From Stenotrophomonas pictorum JCM 9942 (GTDB lineage: Bacteria > Pseudomonadota > Gammaproteobacteria > Xanthomonadales > Xanthomonadaceae), in NCBI RefSeq assembly GCF_001310775.1, contig NZ_BAZI01000003.1, positions 1-44,937 of the forward strand: a stretch of 44,937 nt of DNA. The letters are read 5' to 3'. The translations under genes were made by a program, and so were the position numbers. Shown in pieces: positions 23,650-33,756 of this stretch (the first letter of the stretch is position 1; every line of letters begins with the position of its first letter). The notes under the pieces were generated by a model that saw only the letters and a list, made by a program, of their open reading frames with translations, searched no databases and had not been told where the DNA came from.

Positions 23650-24545
23650 TGTTCGACCTGGCTCCCCAGCTGGATTGCAACGGCCGTCTGTTGCGCCTGG
23701 ACCGGCCCCGGGTGATGGGCATCGTCAACGTCACGCCGGACTCGTTTTCAGACGGTGGCCAGCATTTTGATGCGGCCGCGGCAATCGCCCACGGCCTTGC
23801 GCTGGTGGAGCAGGGGGCGGACCTGCTCGACGTCGGTGGCGAGTCCACGCGTCCCGGTGCGGCCCAGGTGTCGGTGCAGGAGGAGATCGACCGCGTCGCG
23901 CCGGTGATCGAAGCATTGGCGGCACGCGTGGCTGTGCCGATCAGCGTGGACACGTTCAAACCGGACGTGATGCGGGCTGCGTTGGCGGCCGGTGCCGGCA
24001 TGGTCAATGACGTGCAGGCGCTGCGGCAGCCGGGCGCGCTTGAGGTGCTGGCGAACTCGGGTGCGGCCGTGGTGCTGATGCATGCGGTTGGCGGCCCTTA
24101 CGATGCGGGCGCGACGCACTGCTATGACGAGATCGCCGGCGACGTGCAGCGGTTTCTCGCCGAGCGGGTGTTCGCCGCGGAGATGGCCGGGATCGCGCGC
24201 AAGCGGTTGGTGATCGATCCCGGTTACGGTTTCAACAAGGACACCGCGCAGAATTTCACTCTGCTGGCCGCGCAGGAGCGTCTGCTGGCGCTGGGTGTTC
24301 CACTGCTGGCCGGGTTTTCGCGCAAGCGGTGCATCGGTGAGGTGACCGGGCGCACGGTGGCGTGCGAGCGTGTCGCCGGTTCGGTCGCGGCACATCTTCT
24401 GGCCGTGCAGCGTGGTGCGAAGATCGTACGCGTGCACGACGTGGCCGCCACGGTGGACGCGCTCAAGGTGCTGGCGGCGGTCGATGCTATACCGGCGCCG
24501 CGCGCCGACACGCCGTCACTGCCGCGCTGGCCGGACGAGGATTGA
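23649..24545 (+). CDS. folP: dihydropteroate synthase
   Basis: FolP condenses p-aminobenzoate with dihydropterin pyrophosphate in folate synthesis and is the sulfonamide target. The 298-residue protein has the first signature [20 protein letters not shown], the second signature [37 protein letters not shown]-like [26 protein letters not shown], and GFSRKRCIG with the conserved Ser-Arg-Lys loop. It lies between the 61-residue membrane protein gene and miaA with TGATG overlaps at both ends. folK, for the previous pathway step, begins at the far right end of this window. Confidence 0.95.
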   Translation: MFDLAPQLDCNGRLLRLDRPRVMGIVNVTPDSFSDGGQHFDAAAAIAHGLALVEQGADLLDVGGESTRPGAAQVSVQEEIDRVAPVIEALAARVAVPISVDTFKPDVMRAALAAGAGMVNDVQALRQPGALEVLANSGAAVVLMHAVGGPYDAGATHCYDEIAGDVQRFLAERVFAAEMAGIARKRLVIDPGYGFNKDTAQNFTLLAAQERLLALGVPLLAGFSRKRCIGEVTGRTVACERVAGSVAAHLLAVQRGAKIVRVHDVAATVDALKVLAAVDAIPAPRADTPSLPRWPDED

Positions 24546-25498
24546 TGGGCAGCGATCAACGACCGTTGGCGATCGCGCTGATGGGGCCGACCGCGTCGGG
24601 CAAGACCGCTGCGGCGATCGCGCTGGCCAAGGCCTACGACGGAGAGATCGTCAGCGTCGACTCGGCGCTGGTGTATCGCGGGCTGGAAATCGGTGCGGCC
24701 AAGCCGGACCTGGAGGAGCGCGCGGGCATTGCGCATCACCTGCTGGATCTGCGCGATCCATGGGAAACCTATTCGGCGGCGGAGTTCGCCAGCGACGCAG
24801 CGGCGGCGGTGCGCGCTATCGCGGCCCGCGGCCGCTTGCCGATCCTGGCTGGCGGCACCGGGCTGTATTTCCGTGCGTTGCTGCAGGGCCTGTCGCCGAT
24901 GCCGCAGGCCGATCCGGCGATCCGCGCGCAGATCACAGCCGAGGCGGCGGTGGTCGGCTGGCCGGCCCTGCATACGCAACTGGCGAAGGTCGATCCGCTA
25001 GCCGCCAAGCGCATCCATGCGACCGACCCGCAGCGCATTCAGCGGGCGCTGGAGGTGTTCCGCCTCACCGGCAAGCCGATCAGTCATTGGCAGGCGCTGC
25101 CAGGTATCGCCCGCCTGCCGGCGCGCGTGCTCAAGCTGGTACTCGCTCCGGCCGACCGCGCGGTGTTGCACCAGTGCATCGAAAGGCGCTTCGACCTGAT
25201 GCTGGAGCAGGGCTTTCTGGACGAGGTGCGGCGCTTGCGGGCCTTGCCGCAGATGGCGCGGGTAGCCGCGCCCCTGGATCTTCCTGCAATACGGGCGGTG
25301 GGTTACCGGCAGGCCTGGCAGTTCCTGGAGGGGCAGGGCAGTGCGATGGAATTCCGCGACAAGGCCATTTTCGCCACGCGCCAGCTGGCCAAGCGCCAGC
25401 TGACCTGGTTGCGTGGTGAGCTGGATGCGCGCTGGTATGACCCGGCGAGCGATATGCCCGGTTTGCGGAACGCGGTCTCACTGTTTCTGGGAAGGTGA
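24545..25498 (+). CDS. miaA: tRNA dimethylallyltransferase
   Basis: MiaA prenylates A37 of tRNAs that read UNN codons, using dimethylallyl diphosphate, a product of the isoprenoid pathway served by ispD and ispF here. The 317-residue sequence has the P-loop [52 protein letters not shown], the [20 protein letters not shown] segment and [14 protein letters not shown]. The start ATG 24545 overlaps the folP stop. hfq follows 89 nt downstream, the classic miaA-hfq-hflX order. Confidence 0.96.
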   Translation: MGSDQRPLAIALMGPTASGKTAAAIALAKAYDGEIVSVDSALVYRGLEIGAAKPDLEERAGIAHHLLDLRDPWETYSAAEFASDAAAAVRAIAARGRLPILAGGTGLYFRALLQGLSPMPQADPAIRAQITAEAAVVGWPALHTQLAKVDPLAAKRIHATDPQRIQRALEVFRLTGKPISHWQALPGIARLPARVLKLVLAPADRAVLHQCIERRFDLMLEQGFLDEVRRLRALPQMARVAAPLDLPAIRAVGYRQAWQFLEGQGSAMEFRDKAIFATRQLAKRQLTWLRGELDARWYDPASDMPGLRNAVSLFLGR

Positions 25499-25587
25499 GA
25501 AGGCGCCGGCCGGTGTACCATCACCGTTCCGGACAGGCAGGGGGCGCTTTCGGTCCGGACCATAAAAACAATAACGAGGAGTGGACG

Positions 25588-25869
25588 ATGTCCAAAGGAC
25601 AGTCTTTGCAGGACCCGTTTCTGAATGCACTGCGCCGCGAGCGCGTGCCGGTGTCGGTGTACCTGGTCAATGGCATCAAACTGCAGGGCACGATCGAATC
25701 GTTTGACCAGTTCGTGGTGCTGCTGCGCAATACCGTCAGCCAGATGGTCTACAAGCACGCCATTTCCACCGTGGTTCCAGCGCGCAACGTGCGTGTGGGG
25801 CCGGGCGGTGGTTATGTGCAATCCGGTGAGGGCAGTCAGGCAGGCGATGACGACAACGACAGCGAGTAA
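25588..25869 (+). CDS. hfq: RNA chaperone Hfq
   Basis: Hfq is a ring-shaped hexamer that promotes small RNA-mRNA pairing. The 93-residue protein has [20 protein letters not shown], the Sm1 motif [20 protein letters not shown], the Sm2 motif with [11 protein letters not shown], and a short Gly/Ser/Asp-rich tail. ATG 25588 follows an ACGAGGAG ribosome site. Residues of the proximal face (Gln8-like, Asp9, Phe42-like, Tyr55-like, Lys56, His57) are present. Downstream is hflX, 14 nt away. Confidence 0.97.
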   Translation: MSKGQSLQDPFLNALRRERVPVSVYLVNGIKLQGTIESFDQFVVLLRNTVSQMVYKHAISTVVPARNVRVGPGGGYVQSGEGSQAGDDDNDSE

Positions 25870-25883
25870 GAAGGACGTGGCGC

Positions 25884-27194
25884 GTGTTTGACCGTTCCAA
25901 GAAGGGCGAGCACGCACTGTTGATCCAACCGCACAGTGGGCGGCTGGAAGAGGATGTGCTGGAAGAGTTCACCGATCTGGCCCGTTCGGCGGGTGCCAGT
26001 ATCGCCGCGACCATCACCGCGCGTATGGATCGCCCCAATCCCTCCACCTTGATCGGCAGCGGCAAGCTGGATGAGGTCAAGGCCGCGGCCGATGCCACCG
26101 GTGCGGATCTGGTGCTGGTCAACCATCAGCTCAGCCCGGTGCAGGAGCGCAACCTGGAGCGCTTCCTGGAGCGCCGGGTGATCGACCGTACTGGCCTGAT
26201 CCTGGATATCTTCGCCCAGCGTGCGCACAGCCATGAAGGCAAACTGCAGGTCGAGCTGGCCCAGTTGCGTCATCTGGCCACGCGTCTGGTGCGCGGCTGG
26301 ACCCACCTGGAGCGACAGCGTGGTGGTTCCATCGGCCTGCGCGGCCCGGGCGAAACGCAGCTGGAAACCGACCGCCGTCTGCTGCAAAAACGCGTGGAAC
26401 AGCTGCAGAAGCGCCTGGAAAAAGTCGAAGTGCAGCGCACCCAGATGCGTCGTGCGCGCGTGCGCAGCGAGTTGCCACGCATCGCACTGGTGGGCTACAC
26501 CAACGCCGGCAAGTCGACCTTGTTCAATGCCTTGACCGGTGCCGAAGCCTACGCCGCCGATCAGCTGTTCGCCACGCTGGATCCCACGGTGCGGCGCATC
26601 GCGCTCCCGGGTGGCAGCGCGATGCTGGCCGACACCGTGGGCTTCGTCCGCGACCTGCCGCATGATCTGGTGGCCGCGTTCCGCTCCACGTTGTCCGAGG
26701 CACGTGAGGCCGACTTCCTGCTGCATCTGGTGGATGCGGCTGATCCACTGCGGGAAGATCGGATCGCGCAGGTCGATGAAGTGCTTGAGGCGGTAGGGGC
26801 CGGGGATCTGCCGCAGCTGCTGGTCTTCAACAAGATCGATCGCATCGAAGGGGCCGAGGTGCGTCATGACGCACAGGACGGCGTTCCGGACGAGTCGCGG
26901 CGCGAGCGGGTGTGGATTTCAGCGCGTGACGGGCGAGGCCTGGAGCTGCTGCAATCGGTGCTCGGCAAACGCCTGGGTCTGCAGCATGTGACTGGCACCG
27001 TGCGTATTCCGCCCAGCGCTGGACGCTTGCGTTCGCGTCTGCATGAGCTGGAAGTCGTCCGCAGCGAGCAGGCCGACGAAGAAGGGTGGCTGGTCGAGGT
27101 GGATATCCCCATCGCCGAGGCCGAGAAGCTGGCCGGTGGCCGTGATGGTGCGGTGATCCGGGCGTTGTTGCCCGAGGCCGAGCCGGAATGGTGA
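25884..27194 (+). CDS. hflX: ribosome-dissociating GTPase HflX
   Basis: HflX binds stalled 50S/70S ribosomes and splits them under heat or antibiotic stress. The 436-residue protein starts with GTG (MFDRSKKGEHALLIQP), has the N-terminal domain NPSTLIGSGKLDEVKAAADA, a helical linker with RGGSIGLRGPGETQLETDRR, and a GTPase domain: G1 ALVGYTNAGKSTLFNAL, G3 DTVGFVRDLPHDLVAAF, G4 FNKID. It lies directly after hfq, as in E. coli, and is closed by a hairpin at 27223-27245. Confidence 0.95.
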   Translation: MFDRSKKGEHALLIQPHSGRLEEDVLEEFTDLARSAGASIAATITARMDRPNPSTLIGSGKLDEVKAAADATGADLVLVNHQLSPVQERNLERFLERRVIDRTGLILDIFAQRAHSHEGKLQVELAQLRHLATRLVRGWTHLERQRGGSIGLRGPGETQLETDRRLLQKRVEQLQKRLEKVEVQRTQMRRARVRSELPRIALVGYTNAGKSTLFNALTGAEAYAADQLFATLDPTVRRIALPGGSAMLADTVGFVRDLPHDLVAAFRSTLSEAREADFLLHLVDAADPLREDRIAQVDEVLEAVGAGDLPQLLVFNKIDRIEGAEVRHDAQDGVPDESRRERVWISARDGRGLELLQSVLGKRLGLQHVTGTVRIPPSAGRLRSRLHELEVVRSEQADEEGWLVEVDIPIAEAEKLAGGRDGAVIRALLPEAEPEW

Positions 27195-27222
27195 GTCGCT
27201 TTCCACGGGATAGATGAATGGC

Positions 27223-27250
27223 AAAGGGTCGCTCAGCGACCCTTTGTCTT
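27223..27250 (+). terminator. terminator after hflX
   Basis: AAAGGGTCGC (27223-27232), TCA loop, GCGACCCTTT (27236-27245), then GTCTT. Confidence 0.8.
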
Positions 27251-27329
27251 ATCCGGCGTTACCACCCATCAGCAATGCATGTGGCGTGGAAATGCGCTAC
27301 AACGCAGCGGCCTCCCTCCAGGAATTTCC

Positions 27330-27820
27330 ATGGCCGCTCTTACCGACCACGAACTCGATCAACTCGCTGCCCGGCTGGGCGAGCGGCTGCGTGCTGTGCG
27401 CGATCACGTCGTCACTGCTGAAAGCTGTACCGGAGGCTGGATCGCCAAGGCGATGACCGGCGTCTCCGGCTCCTCGGACTGGTTCGACAGCGGATGGTGG
27501 CTTACAGCTACGAGGCCAAGCAGGCGTTGCTGGGAGTCAGTCCGCAGACATTGGAGGTCCATGGTGCGGTCAGTCGCGAAACGGTGATTGAAATGGTCTC
27601 GGGCGCGCTGGTGCGGTCCGGTGCCAGCATTGCGGTCGCGGTCACCGGCATTGCCGGGCCCGGCGGCGGCAGTGAGGACAAACCGGTCGGAACGGTCTGG
27701 ATCGGCTGGAAGCGCCGTGGCGGCTATACCCGCGCCGAGCTGTTCCATTTCGATGGGGACCGCGACGCGGTGCGCCGGCAGACCGTTGCCGCGGCGCTGA
27801 TCGGGCTGGAGACGCTGTAG
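27330..27820 (+). CDS. pncC: nicotinamide-nucleotide amidohydrolase (CinA C-terminal type, PncC), frameshifted near 27494
   Basis: PncC hydrolyses NMN to nicotinate mononucleotide and ammonia in pyridine-nucleotide recycling. Two pieces make a protein of about 163 residues. The first (from ATG 27330) has [14 protein letters not shown] and [19 protein letters not shown] with the conserved Ser and Thr-Gly. The frame is lost in GACAGCGGATGGTGG; adding one base yields [20 protein letters not shown], and the rest has [38 protein letters not shown] and GTVWIGW. Upstream ribosome site is CCAGGAA. It sits 69 bp before lexA, whose operator lies in the gap. Confidence 0.9.
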
Positions 27821-27852
27821 CTTCATGGGGTAGCCGTTGGTGACCGGGGGTA

Positions 27853-27889
27853 TTGACGGGCGTGTTTGTTAGTAGCAATACTACTAACC
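27853..27889 (+). promoter_or_regulatory. predicted lexA promoter (leaderless)
   Basis: TTGACG (27853-27858) and AATACT (27877-27882) are separated by 18 nt; transcription would start near 27889-27890, at the lexA ATG. No Shine-Dalgarno exists upstream of the ATG, which supports a leaderless message. Confidence 0.55.
27869..27887. promoter_or_regulatory. LexA operator (SOS box, xanthomonad type)
   Basis: TTAGTAGCAATACTACTAA has 7-bp inverted arms around 5 nt and differs by one base from the known Xanthomonas consensus TTAGTAGTAATACTACTAA. It covers the predicted -10 box and ends 2 nt before the start codon, so LexA would block its own promoter. Confidence 0.93.
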
Positions 27890-28531
27890 ATGAATCTGAC
27901 CGATACCCAGCAGGCCATCCTCGATTTGATCGCACAGCGGATCGAGGCGGAGGGCGTACCGCCGTCACAGACCGAGATCGCCCGGGCGTTCGGCTTCAAG
28001 GGCGTGCGCTCGGCGCAGTACCACCTGGAGGCGCTGGAAGCTGCCGGTGCCATCGAGCGTGTGCCGGGACGGGCGCGGGGGATCCGGCTGGTGCGCCCGG
28101 CTGCAGAAGATCCGGCGTTGCCTCTGGTGAGCGCGGCCCAGGAACAGGTGCTGCGTCTGCCGGTGCTTGGCCGGGTCGCGGCGGGGCTCCCGATTGGCGC
28201 CGACATCGGCTCGGACGATTTTGTGGTGCTGGACAGGGTGTTCTTCTCGCCTGCGCCGGATTACCTGCTGAAAGTGCAGGGCGATTCGATGGTCGATGAA
28301 GGCATCTTCAATGGCGACCTGATCGGCGTACACCGTACCCGCGACGCCCGAACCGGTCAGATCGTGGTGGCGCGGATCGATGACGAGATCACCGTCAAGC
28401 TGCTCAAGATCGGCAAGGACCGGATCCGGCTGCTGCCGCGCAACCCGGACTATGCGCCCATCGAAGTGCAGCCTGACCAGGACTTCGCGATCGAGGGGCT
28501 TTACTGCGGCCTGCTGCGGCCCAACCGGTAA
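27890..28531 (+). CDS. lexA: SOS repressor LexA
   Basis: LexA represses the DNA-damage regulon until RecA filaments trigger its self-cleavage. The 213-residue protein has an N-terminal winged helix (LTDTQQAILDLIAQRIEAEG, PPSQTEIARAFGFKGVRSAQ), a cleavage site at Ala98-Gly99 (VLGRVAAGLPIG) and a serine protease dyad, Ser133 in VQGDSMVDEGI and Lys170 in DEITVKLL. Spacing of 37 residues between the dyad equals that in E. coli. ATG 27890 was chosen over an upstream ATG at 27866, which lies inside the promoter. recA follows 194 bp downstream. Confidence 0.96.
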   Translation: MNLTDTQQAILDLIAQRIEAEGVPPSQTEIARAFGFKGVRSAQYHLEALEAAGAIERVPGRARGIRLVRPAAEDPALPLVSAAQEQVLRLPVLGRVAAGLPIGADIGSDDFVVLDRVFFSPAPDYLLKVQGDSMVDEGIFNGDLIGVHRTRDARTGQIVVARIDDEITVKLLKIGKDRIRLLPRNPDYAPIEVQPDQDFAIEGLYCGLLRPNR

Positions 28532-28725
28532 GCCGGATGTTTTTCGCCGCCATGAAGGTGTGTTTTTCCTACGGGCTAAGGCGGTATCCGCTGCTGCCGG
28601 TATGCTGGCCGGCCAGATAATTTGCCCTGTCGCACGCAATCTCAGCCTGTGCGATGTGGCAGCGCTAAAGTGGACCCATGACGAAATCAGCTAAATCAAC
28701 GAAATCAACGACGAGGACGAACCCG

Positions 28726-29760
28726 ATGGACGAGAACAAGAAGCGCGCGCTCTCCGCCGCACTGAGCCAGATCGAGAAGCAGTTCGGCAAGGGCTCGGTG
28801 ATGCGCATGGGGGATCGCGTGGTCGAGCCCGTCGAGGCGATCCCGACCGGTTCGTTGATGCTGGATATCGCACTGGGGATCGGTGGCTTGCCCAAGGGGC
28901 GTGTGGTCGAGATCTATGGTCCGGAATCCTCCGGCAAGACCACCCTGACGCTGCAGGCAATTGCCGAATGCCAGAAGCTGGGCGGCACGGCCGCCTTCAT
29001 TGACGCCGAGCATGCGCTGGACCCGATCTATGCAGCCAAGCTGGGGGTGAATGTTGACGATCTGCTGCTGTCGCAGCCGGATACGGGTGAACAGGCGCTG
29101 GAAATCGCCGACATGCTGGTGCGCTCGGGTTCGGTCGATATCGTGGTGATCGATTCGGTGGCTGCGCTGACCCCCAAGGCGGAAATCGAAGGCGAGATGG
29201 GTGACCAGCTGCCGGGTCTGCAGGCCCGCCTGATGAGCCAGGCGCTGCGCAAGCTGACCGGCAACATCAAGCGCTCCAACACGCTGGTGGTCTTCATCAA
29301 CCAGTTGCGCATGAAAATCGGTGTGATGATGCCGGGCCAGAGTCCCGAGGTGACCACCGGCGGCAACGCGCTGAAATTCTATGCCTCGGTGCGGCTGGAT
29401 ATCCGCCGTATCGGTGCGATCAAGAAGGGCGATGAGATCATCGGCAACCAGACCAAGATCAAGGTTGTGAAGAACAAGCTGGCGCCCCCCTTCAAGCAAG
29501 TCATCACGGAGATCCTGTATGGCGAAGGCATCAGCCGTGAAGGCGAGCTGATCGACATGGGCGTGGAGGCCAAGCTGGTGGACAAGGCGGGCGCCTGGTA
29601 CAGCTATGGCGACGAACGCATTGGTCAGGGCAAGGACAACGCCCGCGGCTATCTGCGTGACAATCCGCAGGTGGCGGCTCGTCTTGAGGCAGAGCTGCGC
29701 GAGAAGTTCCAGCCGGCGGAAGCTGCACGCGAGGAAGGTGACAGCGACGGCGAGGATTGA
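28726..29760 (+). CDS. recA: recombinase RecA
   Basis: RecA forms filaments on single-stranded DNA, catalyses strand exchange and activates LexA cleavage. The 344-residue protein starts [20 protein letters not shown], chosen because it is the family start and because an ACGAGGA ribosome site lies upstream; an in-frame ATG at 28678 adds a Lys/Ser/Thr tail I consider non-coding. It has Walker [10 protein letters not shown] (residue 65 onwards), the catalytic Glu in [10 protein letters not shown], Walker [11 protein letters not shown], loop L1 ([20 protein letters not shown]) and L2 ([20 protein letters not shown]). A consensus LexA box is not visible in the 194-bp upstream gap. Confidence 0.97.
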   Translation: MDENKKRALSAALSQIEKQFGKGSVMRMGDRVVEPVEAIPTGSLMLDIALGIGGLPKGRVVEIYGPESSGKTTLTLQAIAECQKLGGTAAFIDAEHALDPIYAAKLGVNVDDLLLSQPDTGEQALEIADMLVRSGSVDIVVIDSVAALTPKAEIEGEMGDQLPGLQARLMSQALRKLTGNIKRSNTLVVFINQLRMKIGVMMPGQSPEVTTGGNALKFYASVRLDIRRIGAIKKGDEIIGNQTKIKVVKNKLAPPFKQVITEILYGEGISREGELIDMGVEAKLVDKAGAWYSYGDERIGQGKDNARGYLRDNPQVAARLEAELREKFQPAEAAREEGDSDGED

Positions 29761-29764
29761 TTTT

Positions 29765-29812
29765 CCGCAGGGCGGGCGGCGCATCGTCAGTGACGTCGTC
29801 CCGCCCTTGCGG
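29765..29812 (+). terminator. hairpin downstream of recA
   Basis: CCGCAGGGCGGG pairs with CCCGCCCTTGCGG with one bulged T, across a 23-nt loop that itself has ACGTCGT symmetry. No T run follows; it may partly attenuate transcription into recX. Confidence 0.45.
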
Positions 29813-29868
29813 TATTGAATCCAGCAGGGATGCCATGGATGGCGCCACCCTGAAAGGCAGCAGATCAG

Positions 29869-30357
29869 ATGAGTGATAGGGATGACGGCCCGGCCAAGCC
29901 GGGCAGGCGGCGGGAGCAGACCCCGCTGCAGCGGGCACTGGGTTTGCTGGTGCGGCGGGAGCACTCGCGCAAAGAACTTGCGCGCAAGCTGAAGGCGCGC
30001 GGGCTTGATGCCGAGGCTGTGGACGTTGCGGTGTCGCGGCTGGCCGATGAAGGTTGGCAGAATGACGCGCGATTTGCCGAATCGGTCGTGCGCAATCGCT
30101 CAAACGGCGGCTATGGACCGCTGCATATCCGCGCGGAGCTGGGAACGCATGGCTTGGATGCAGATGCGATCGAGGCTGCGCTGGCAACATTCGAGGGTGA
30201 TTGGGCCGAGAGAGCGCGTGAGCTGGTGTGCCGCCGGTTCGGGCCGGATGGGCCGCAGGAGCTTGCTCAGCGACGCAAGGCGGCGGACCTGCTGGCGCGG
30301 CGTGGGTTTGACGGCAGCTGCATCCGCAGTGCGACCCGATACGACGCTGAGGACTGA
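29869..30357 (+). CDS. recX: regulatory protein RecX
   Basis: RecX caps and limits RecA filament growth. The 162-residue protein has a charged start ([16 protein letters not shown]) then three-helix repeats: [60 protein letters not shown], and the C-terminal [18 protein letters not shown]. It is encoded 108 bp after recA, the standard position, where it is usually made at low level by read-through. It has no visible ribosome-site anomaly; AAGGCAGCAG lies upstream. Confidence 0.93.
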   Translation: MSDRDDGPAKPGRRREQTPLQRALGLLVRREHSRKELARKLKARGLDAEAVDVAVSRLADEGWQNDARFAESVVRNRSNGGYGPLHIRAELGTHGLDADAIEAALATFEGDWAERARELVCRRFGPDGPQELAQRRKAADLLARRGFDGSCIRSATRYDAED

Positions 30358-30456
30358 GCGCGCTGGGCCTGATACCCTTTCAGGGTTTCGGTTGTCCCGA
30401 ATTCCCGCGCCCTTGGGGCGATCGGGACCCGCTAGCCCGCTTATTGCCAGTCCCCA

Positions 30457-33107
30457 ATGAATAATCCTGCCAAATTCACCACTTCCCAGATCCGCGCCGA
30501 CTTCCTGGAATTCTTCAAGTCCAAGGGGCACACGATCGTGCCCTCCGCACCCCTGGTGCCGGGCAACGACCCGACCCTGCTGTTCACCAACTCCGGCATG
30601 GTGCAGTTCAAGGACGTGTTCCTGGGGGCTGAAAAGCGCAGCTATGTGCGCGCAGCCGACGTCCAGCGGTGCCTGCGTGCTGGCGGCAAGCACAACGATC
30701 TTGATTCGGTCGGCTATACCGCCCGCCATCACACGTTCTTTGAAATGCTCGGCAACTGGTCCTTCGGCGATTACTTCAAGAAGGAGGCCATCGCCTGGTC
30801 GTGGGAGTTGCTGACCAAGGTATGGGGGCTGGCGCCGGAACGCCTGCTGGTTACCGTCTACCACACCGACGACGAGTCGTACGAGCTGTGGAACAAGATG
30901 ATCGGCCTGCCGCCGGAGCGCATCGTGCGCATCGGCGACAACAAGGGAGCGCCGTACGCGTCGGACAATTTCTGGCAGATGGCCGATACCGGTCCGTGTG
31001 GCCCCTGTACCGAAATCTTCTACGATCACGGCGAGCACATTGCCGGTGGCCCGCCAGGCTCGCCAGATGAAGATGGTGACCGCTATATCGAGATCTGGAA
31101 CAACGTCTTCATGCAGTTCGATCGCCAGCCGGACGGCACCCTGGTGCCACTGCCGGCGCCATGCGTGGACACCGGTATGGGTCTTGAGCGCCTGGCGGCG
31201 ATCCTGCAGCACGTGCATACCAATTACGAGATCGACCTGTTCCAGGCGCTGATCCGCAAGGCCAGTGAGCTGACCGGTATGGCTGATCTGGAGAACAAGT
31301 CGCTGCGCGTTATCGCCGATCACATCCGTGCCTGTTCGTTCCTGATCGTCGATGGCGTACTGCCGTCGAACGAGGGTCGTGGTTATGTCCTGCGCCGGAT
31401 CATCCGCCGTGCGCTGCGCCATGGCTGGATGCTGGGGGTACGCCAGCCGTTCTTCAGCAAGCTGGTGCCGACGCTGGTCGAGCAGATGGGCGAGGCCTAT
31501 CCCGAGTTGCCGGCGCAGGCCGATACGGTTGTGCGTGCATTGCAGGCCGAGGAAGAGCGCTTCGCCGAGACGCTGGACTCGGGCATGAAGATTTTCGACG
31601 ACTTGGCCGCCAAGGTGACCGACGGCGTGATCCCCGGCGTGGATGCCTTCCGTCTGTATGACACCTACGGTTTTCCGGTCGACCTGACCGCCGACATCGC
31701 GCGCGAGCGCGGTATGACGGTGGATATGGAGGGCTTCGAAGCTCGATGGAGCACCAGCGCGAAACCGCGCGGGCTGCCGGCAAGTTCGGCGGTGGCGTAA
31801 CCCTGTCGGCAGAGCTGGTGGCCAGCCTTGAGCCGACGGCCTTCCTCGGTTACGAGCGCTTGCAGGCCGATGGCTTGAGCGTGGTCGCCATCCTCAAGGA
31901 CGGCGTTCCGGTCCAGTCCGCGCAGGTGGGCGACGAGGTCATCGTGTTCACGGCGCAGACACCGTTCTACGCCGAATCCGGTGGCCAGGTCGGTGATACC
32001 GGTCTGCTGTCCGCTGACGGCGTGCGTGTCGAGGTAGCGGATACGCAGAAGTTCGCCGGCCAGTTCCACGGCCATGTCGGCAAGATCGGCGAGGGCGCGC
32101 TGCGCGTGGGTCAGGTGCTGTCGGGTCAGGTCGATGGCCAGCGTCGCAGTGCCACGATCCTCAACCACTCGGCCACCCATCTGCTGCATGCCGCGCTGCG
32201 CGAGGTGCTGGGCACCCATGTGCAGCAGAAGGGCTCGCTGGTGGCGCCGGATCGTCTGCGTTTTGACTTCTCGCACTTCCAGCCGATCAGCGCTGAGGAC
32301 GTTGCGCTGATTGAGCGCAAGGTCAATGAGCAGGTGCGTGCCAACAACGCGGCTGAAGTGCATCACATGGGCATGCAGGAGGCGCTGGATTTCGGTGCCA
32401 TGGCGCTGTTCGGCGAGAAATACGGCGAAAACGTGCGGGTGCTGAAGATGGGTGAGTACTCCACCGAGCTCTGCGGTGGCACCCATGTTTCACGCACCGG
32501 TGATATCGGCTTGTTCAAGATCACCTCCGAGGGCGGTGTTTCCTCTGGCGTTCGTCGTATCGAGGCGGTTACCGGGCAGGGTGCGCTGGACTATGTGGCC
32601 GAGGAAGAGTCGCGATTGCAGCAGGCGGCGCAGTTGCTCGGCGGTAGCGAGGCGGATGTTGTCGAGAAAATCCGCCAGCTCGGCGAGCGCCAGAAGAAGC
32701 TGGAGCGTGAGCTGGAATCGCTCAAGGCCAAGGTGGCATCCGGTGCGACTGCTGACCTGGGTTCGGCAGCGGTCGATGTCGGCGGTGTGAAGGTGCTGGT
32801 GGCGCGGCTGGAGGGGTTTGACGCCAAGGCGTTGCGTGAAGCCGTTGACCGCCTCAAGCAGCAGCTGGGCGATGCGGTGATCCTGCTGGCGGGCGTGCAG
32901 GATGGGAAGGCCGCTCTGGTCGCGGGTGTGAACGGATCTGCAATGGGCAGGGTCAAGGCCGGTGAACTGGTGTCCTACGTTGCGGGTCAGATCGGAGGTA
33001 AGGGCGGCGGTCGCCCGGATATGGCTCAAGGCGGGGGTGAGGATGGTCCCCAGCTTGTTGCAGCACTTGATGGTGTGTTGGCCTGGGCCAAGCCGCATTT
33101 GGCCTGA
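30457..33107 (+). CDS. alaS: alanyl-tRNA synthetase, frameshifted near 31743
   Basis: AlaS charges tRNA-Ala and edits Ser and Gly mischarges. The expected length after correction is 883 residues. The first piece has [58 protein letters not shown] and the class II motif 3 [13 protein letters not shown]. After GAAGCTCGATGGAG the frame is lost; one added G gives [17 protein letters not shown]. The second piece has the editing domain zinc site [17 protein letters not shown] and [17 protein letters not shown], then the C-Ala domain with [20 protein letters not shown]. AlaS is essential, so the break is almost surely a sequence error. Confidence 0.94.
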
Positions 33108-33245
33108 ATGTGAAAAGCTTTCTGCCTTGAAGGTACGCGCGCCCTGCAGTTAACATTGGGCAGTCTTTTCCCTTTGTCGTGGGGCGCACGCTGCAGCGCG
33201 CCAATGCCGGTGGGAATCCATCCGGTTCCATGGAGATTCGCAAAA

Positions 33246-33449
33246 ATGTTGATCCTGACTCGCCGTGTAGGCGAAACCTTGATGATCGGCGACTCGGTCA
33301 GCGTGACCGTGCTCGGCGTCAAGGGCAACCAGGTACGTATCGGTATCACCGCTCCGAAGGATGTGGCGGTGCACCGTGAGGAGATTTTCCAGCGTATCCA
33401 GCGCGGTGACGAGCCCGCTGCTTCCGGAAGTGAAGAAACTTCGGAATAA
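33246..33449 (+). CDS. csrA: carbon storage regulator CsrA/RsmA
   Basis: CsrA is a small dimer that binds GGA-containing mRNA leaders to control translation of metabolism, motility and virulence genes. The 67-residue product starts [20 protein letters not shown], continues [20 protein letters not shown] and has the RNA-binding [13 protein letters not shown] with Arg in position about 44. The tail is acidic (SGSEETSE). ATG 33246 follows ATGGAGATTCGCAAAA, whose GGA could be an autoregulatory site. The upstream neighbour is alaS, downstream tRNA-Ser, as in E. coli. Confidence 0.96.
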   Translation: MLILTRRVGETLMIGDSVSVTVLGVKGNQVRIGITAPKDVAVHREEIFQRIQRGDEPAASGSEETSE

Positions 33450-33522
33450 GGGTTTACCTTTCACCCCGATAAACGTTATTCTTCGCGCCCCGCTACTGAA
33501 TAAGTAACCGGGCAATAAGAAC

Positions 33523-33615
33523 GGAGTGATGCCCGAGAGGCCGAAGGGGCTCCCCTGCTAAGGGAGTATAGGGTCAAAAGCTCTATCGAGGGTTCGAATC
33601 CCTCTCACTCCGCCA
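33523..33615 (+). tRNA. tRNA-Ser (GCT)
   Basis: A 90-nt body plus encoded CCA: acceptor GGAGTGA pairs with TCACTCC. The anticodon loop reads CTGCTAA (GCT), and a long variable arm follows. T-arm GGTTCGAATCC is canonical. It is 73 nt after csrA. Confidence 0.97.
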
Positions 33616-33624
33616 AGTGTTGAA

Positions 33625-33652
33625 CTAAGCCGCTGATTACAGCGGCTTTTTT
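33625..33652 (+). terminator. terminator after tRNA-Ser
   Basis: AAGCCGCTG, ATTA loop, CAGCGGCTTTTTT: a clean intrinsic terminator ending transcription from csrA and the tRNA. Its T tract overlaps the far end of the extended alpA reading frame on the other strand. Confidence 0.9.
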
Positions 33653-33756
33653 CATGCCGCAAGGTCCTGCCCCATGTTTTGCCCCATGTTTGGGGACCAT
33701 GCATTGCCTGCGGCAATCGCCAGGATGGAGGCATCAATTTCCGGCGAGAACCAGAG

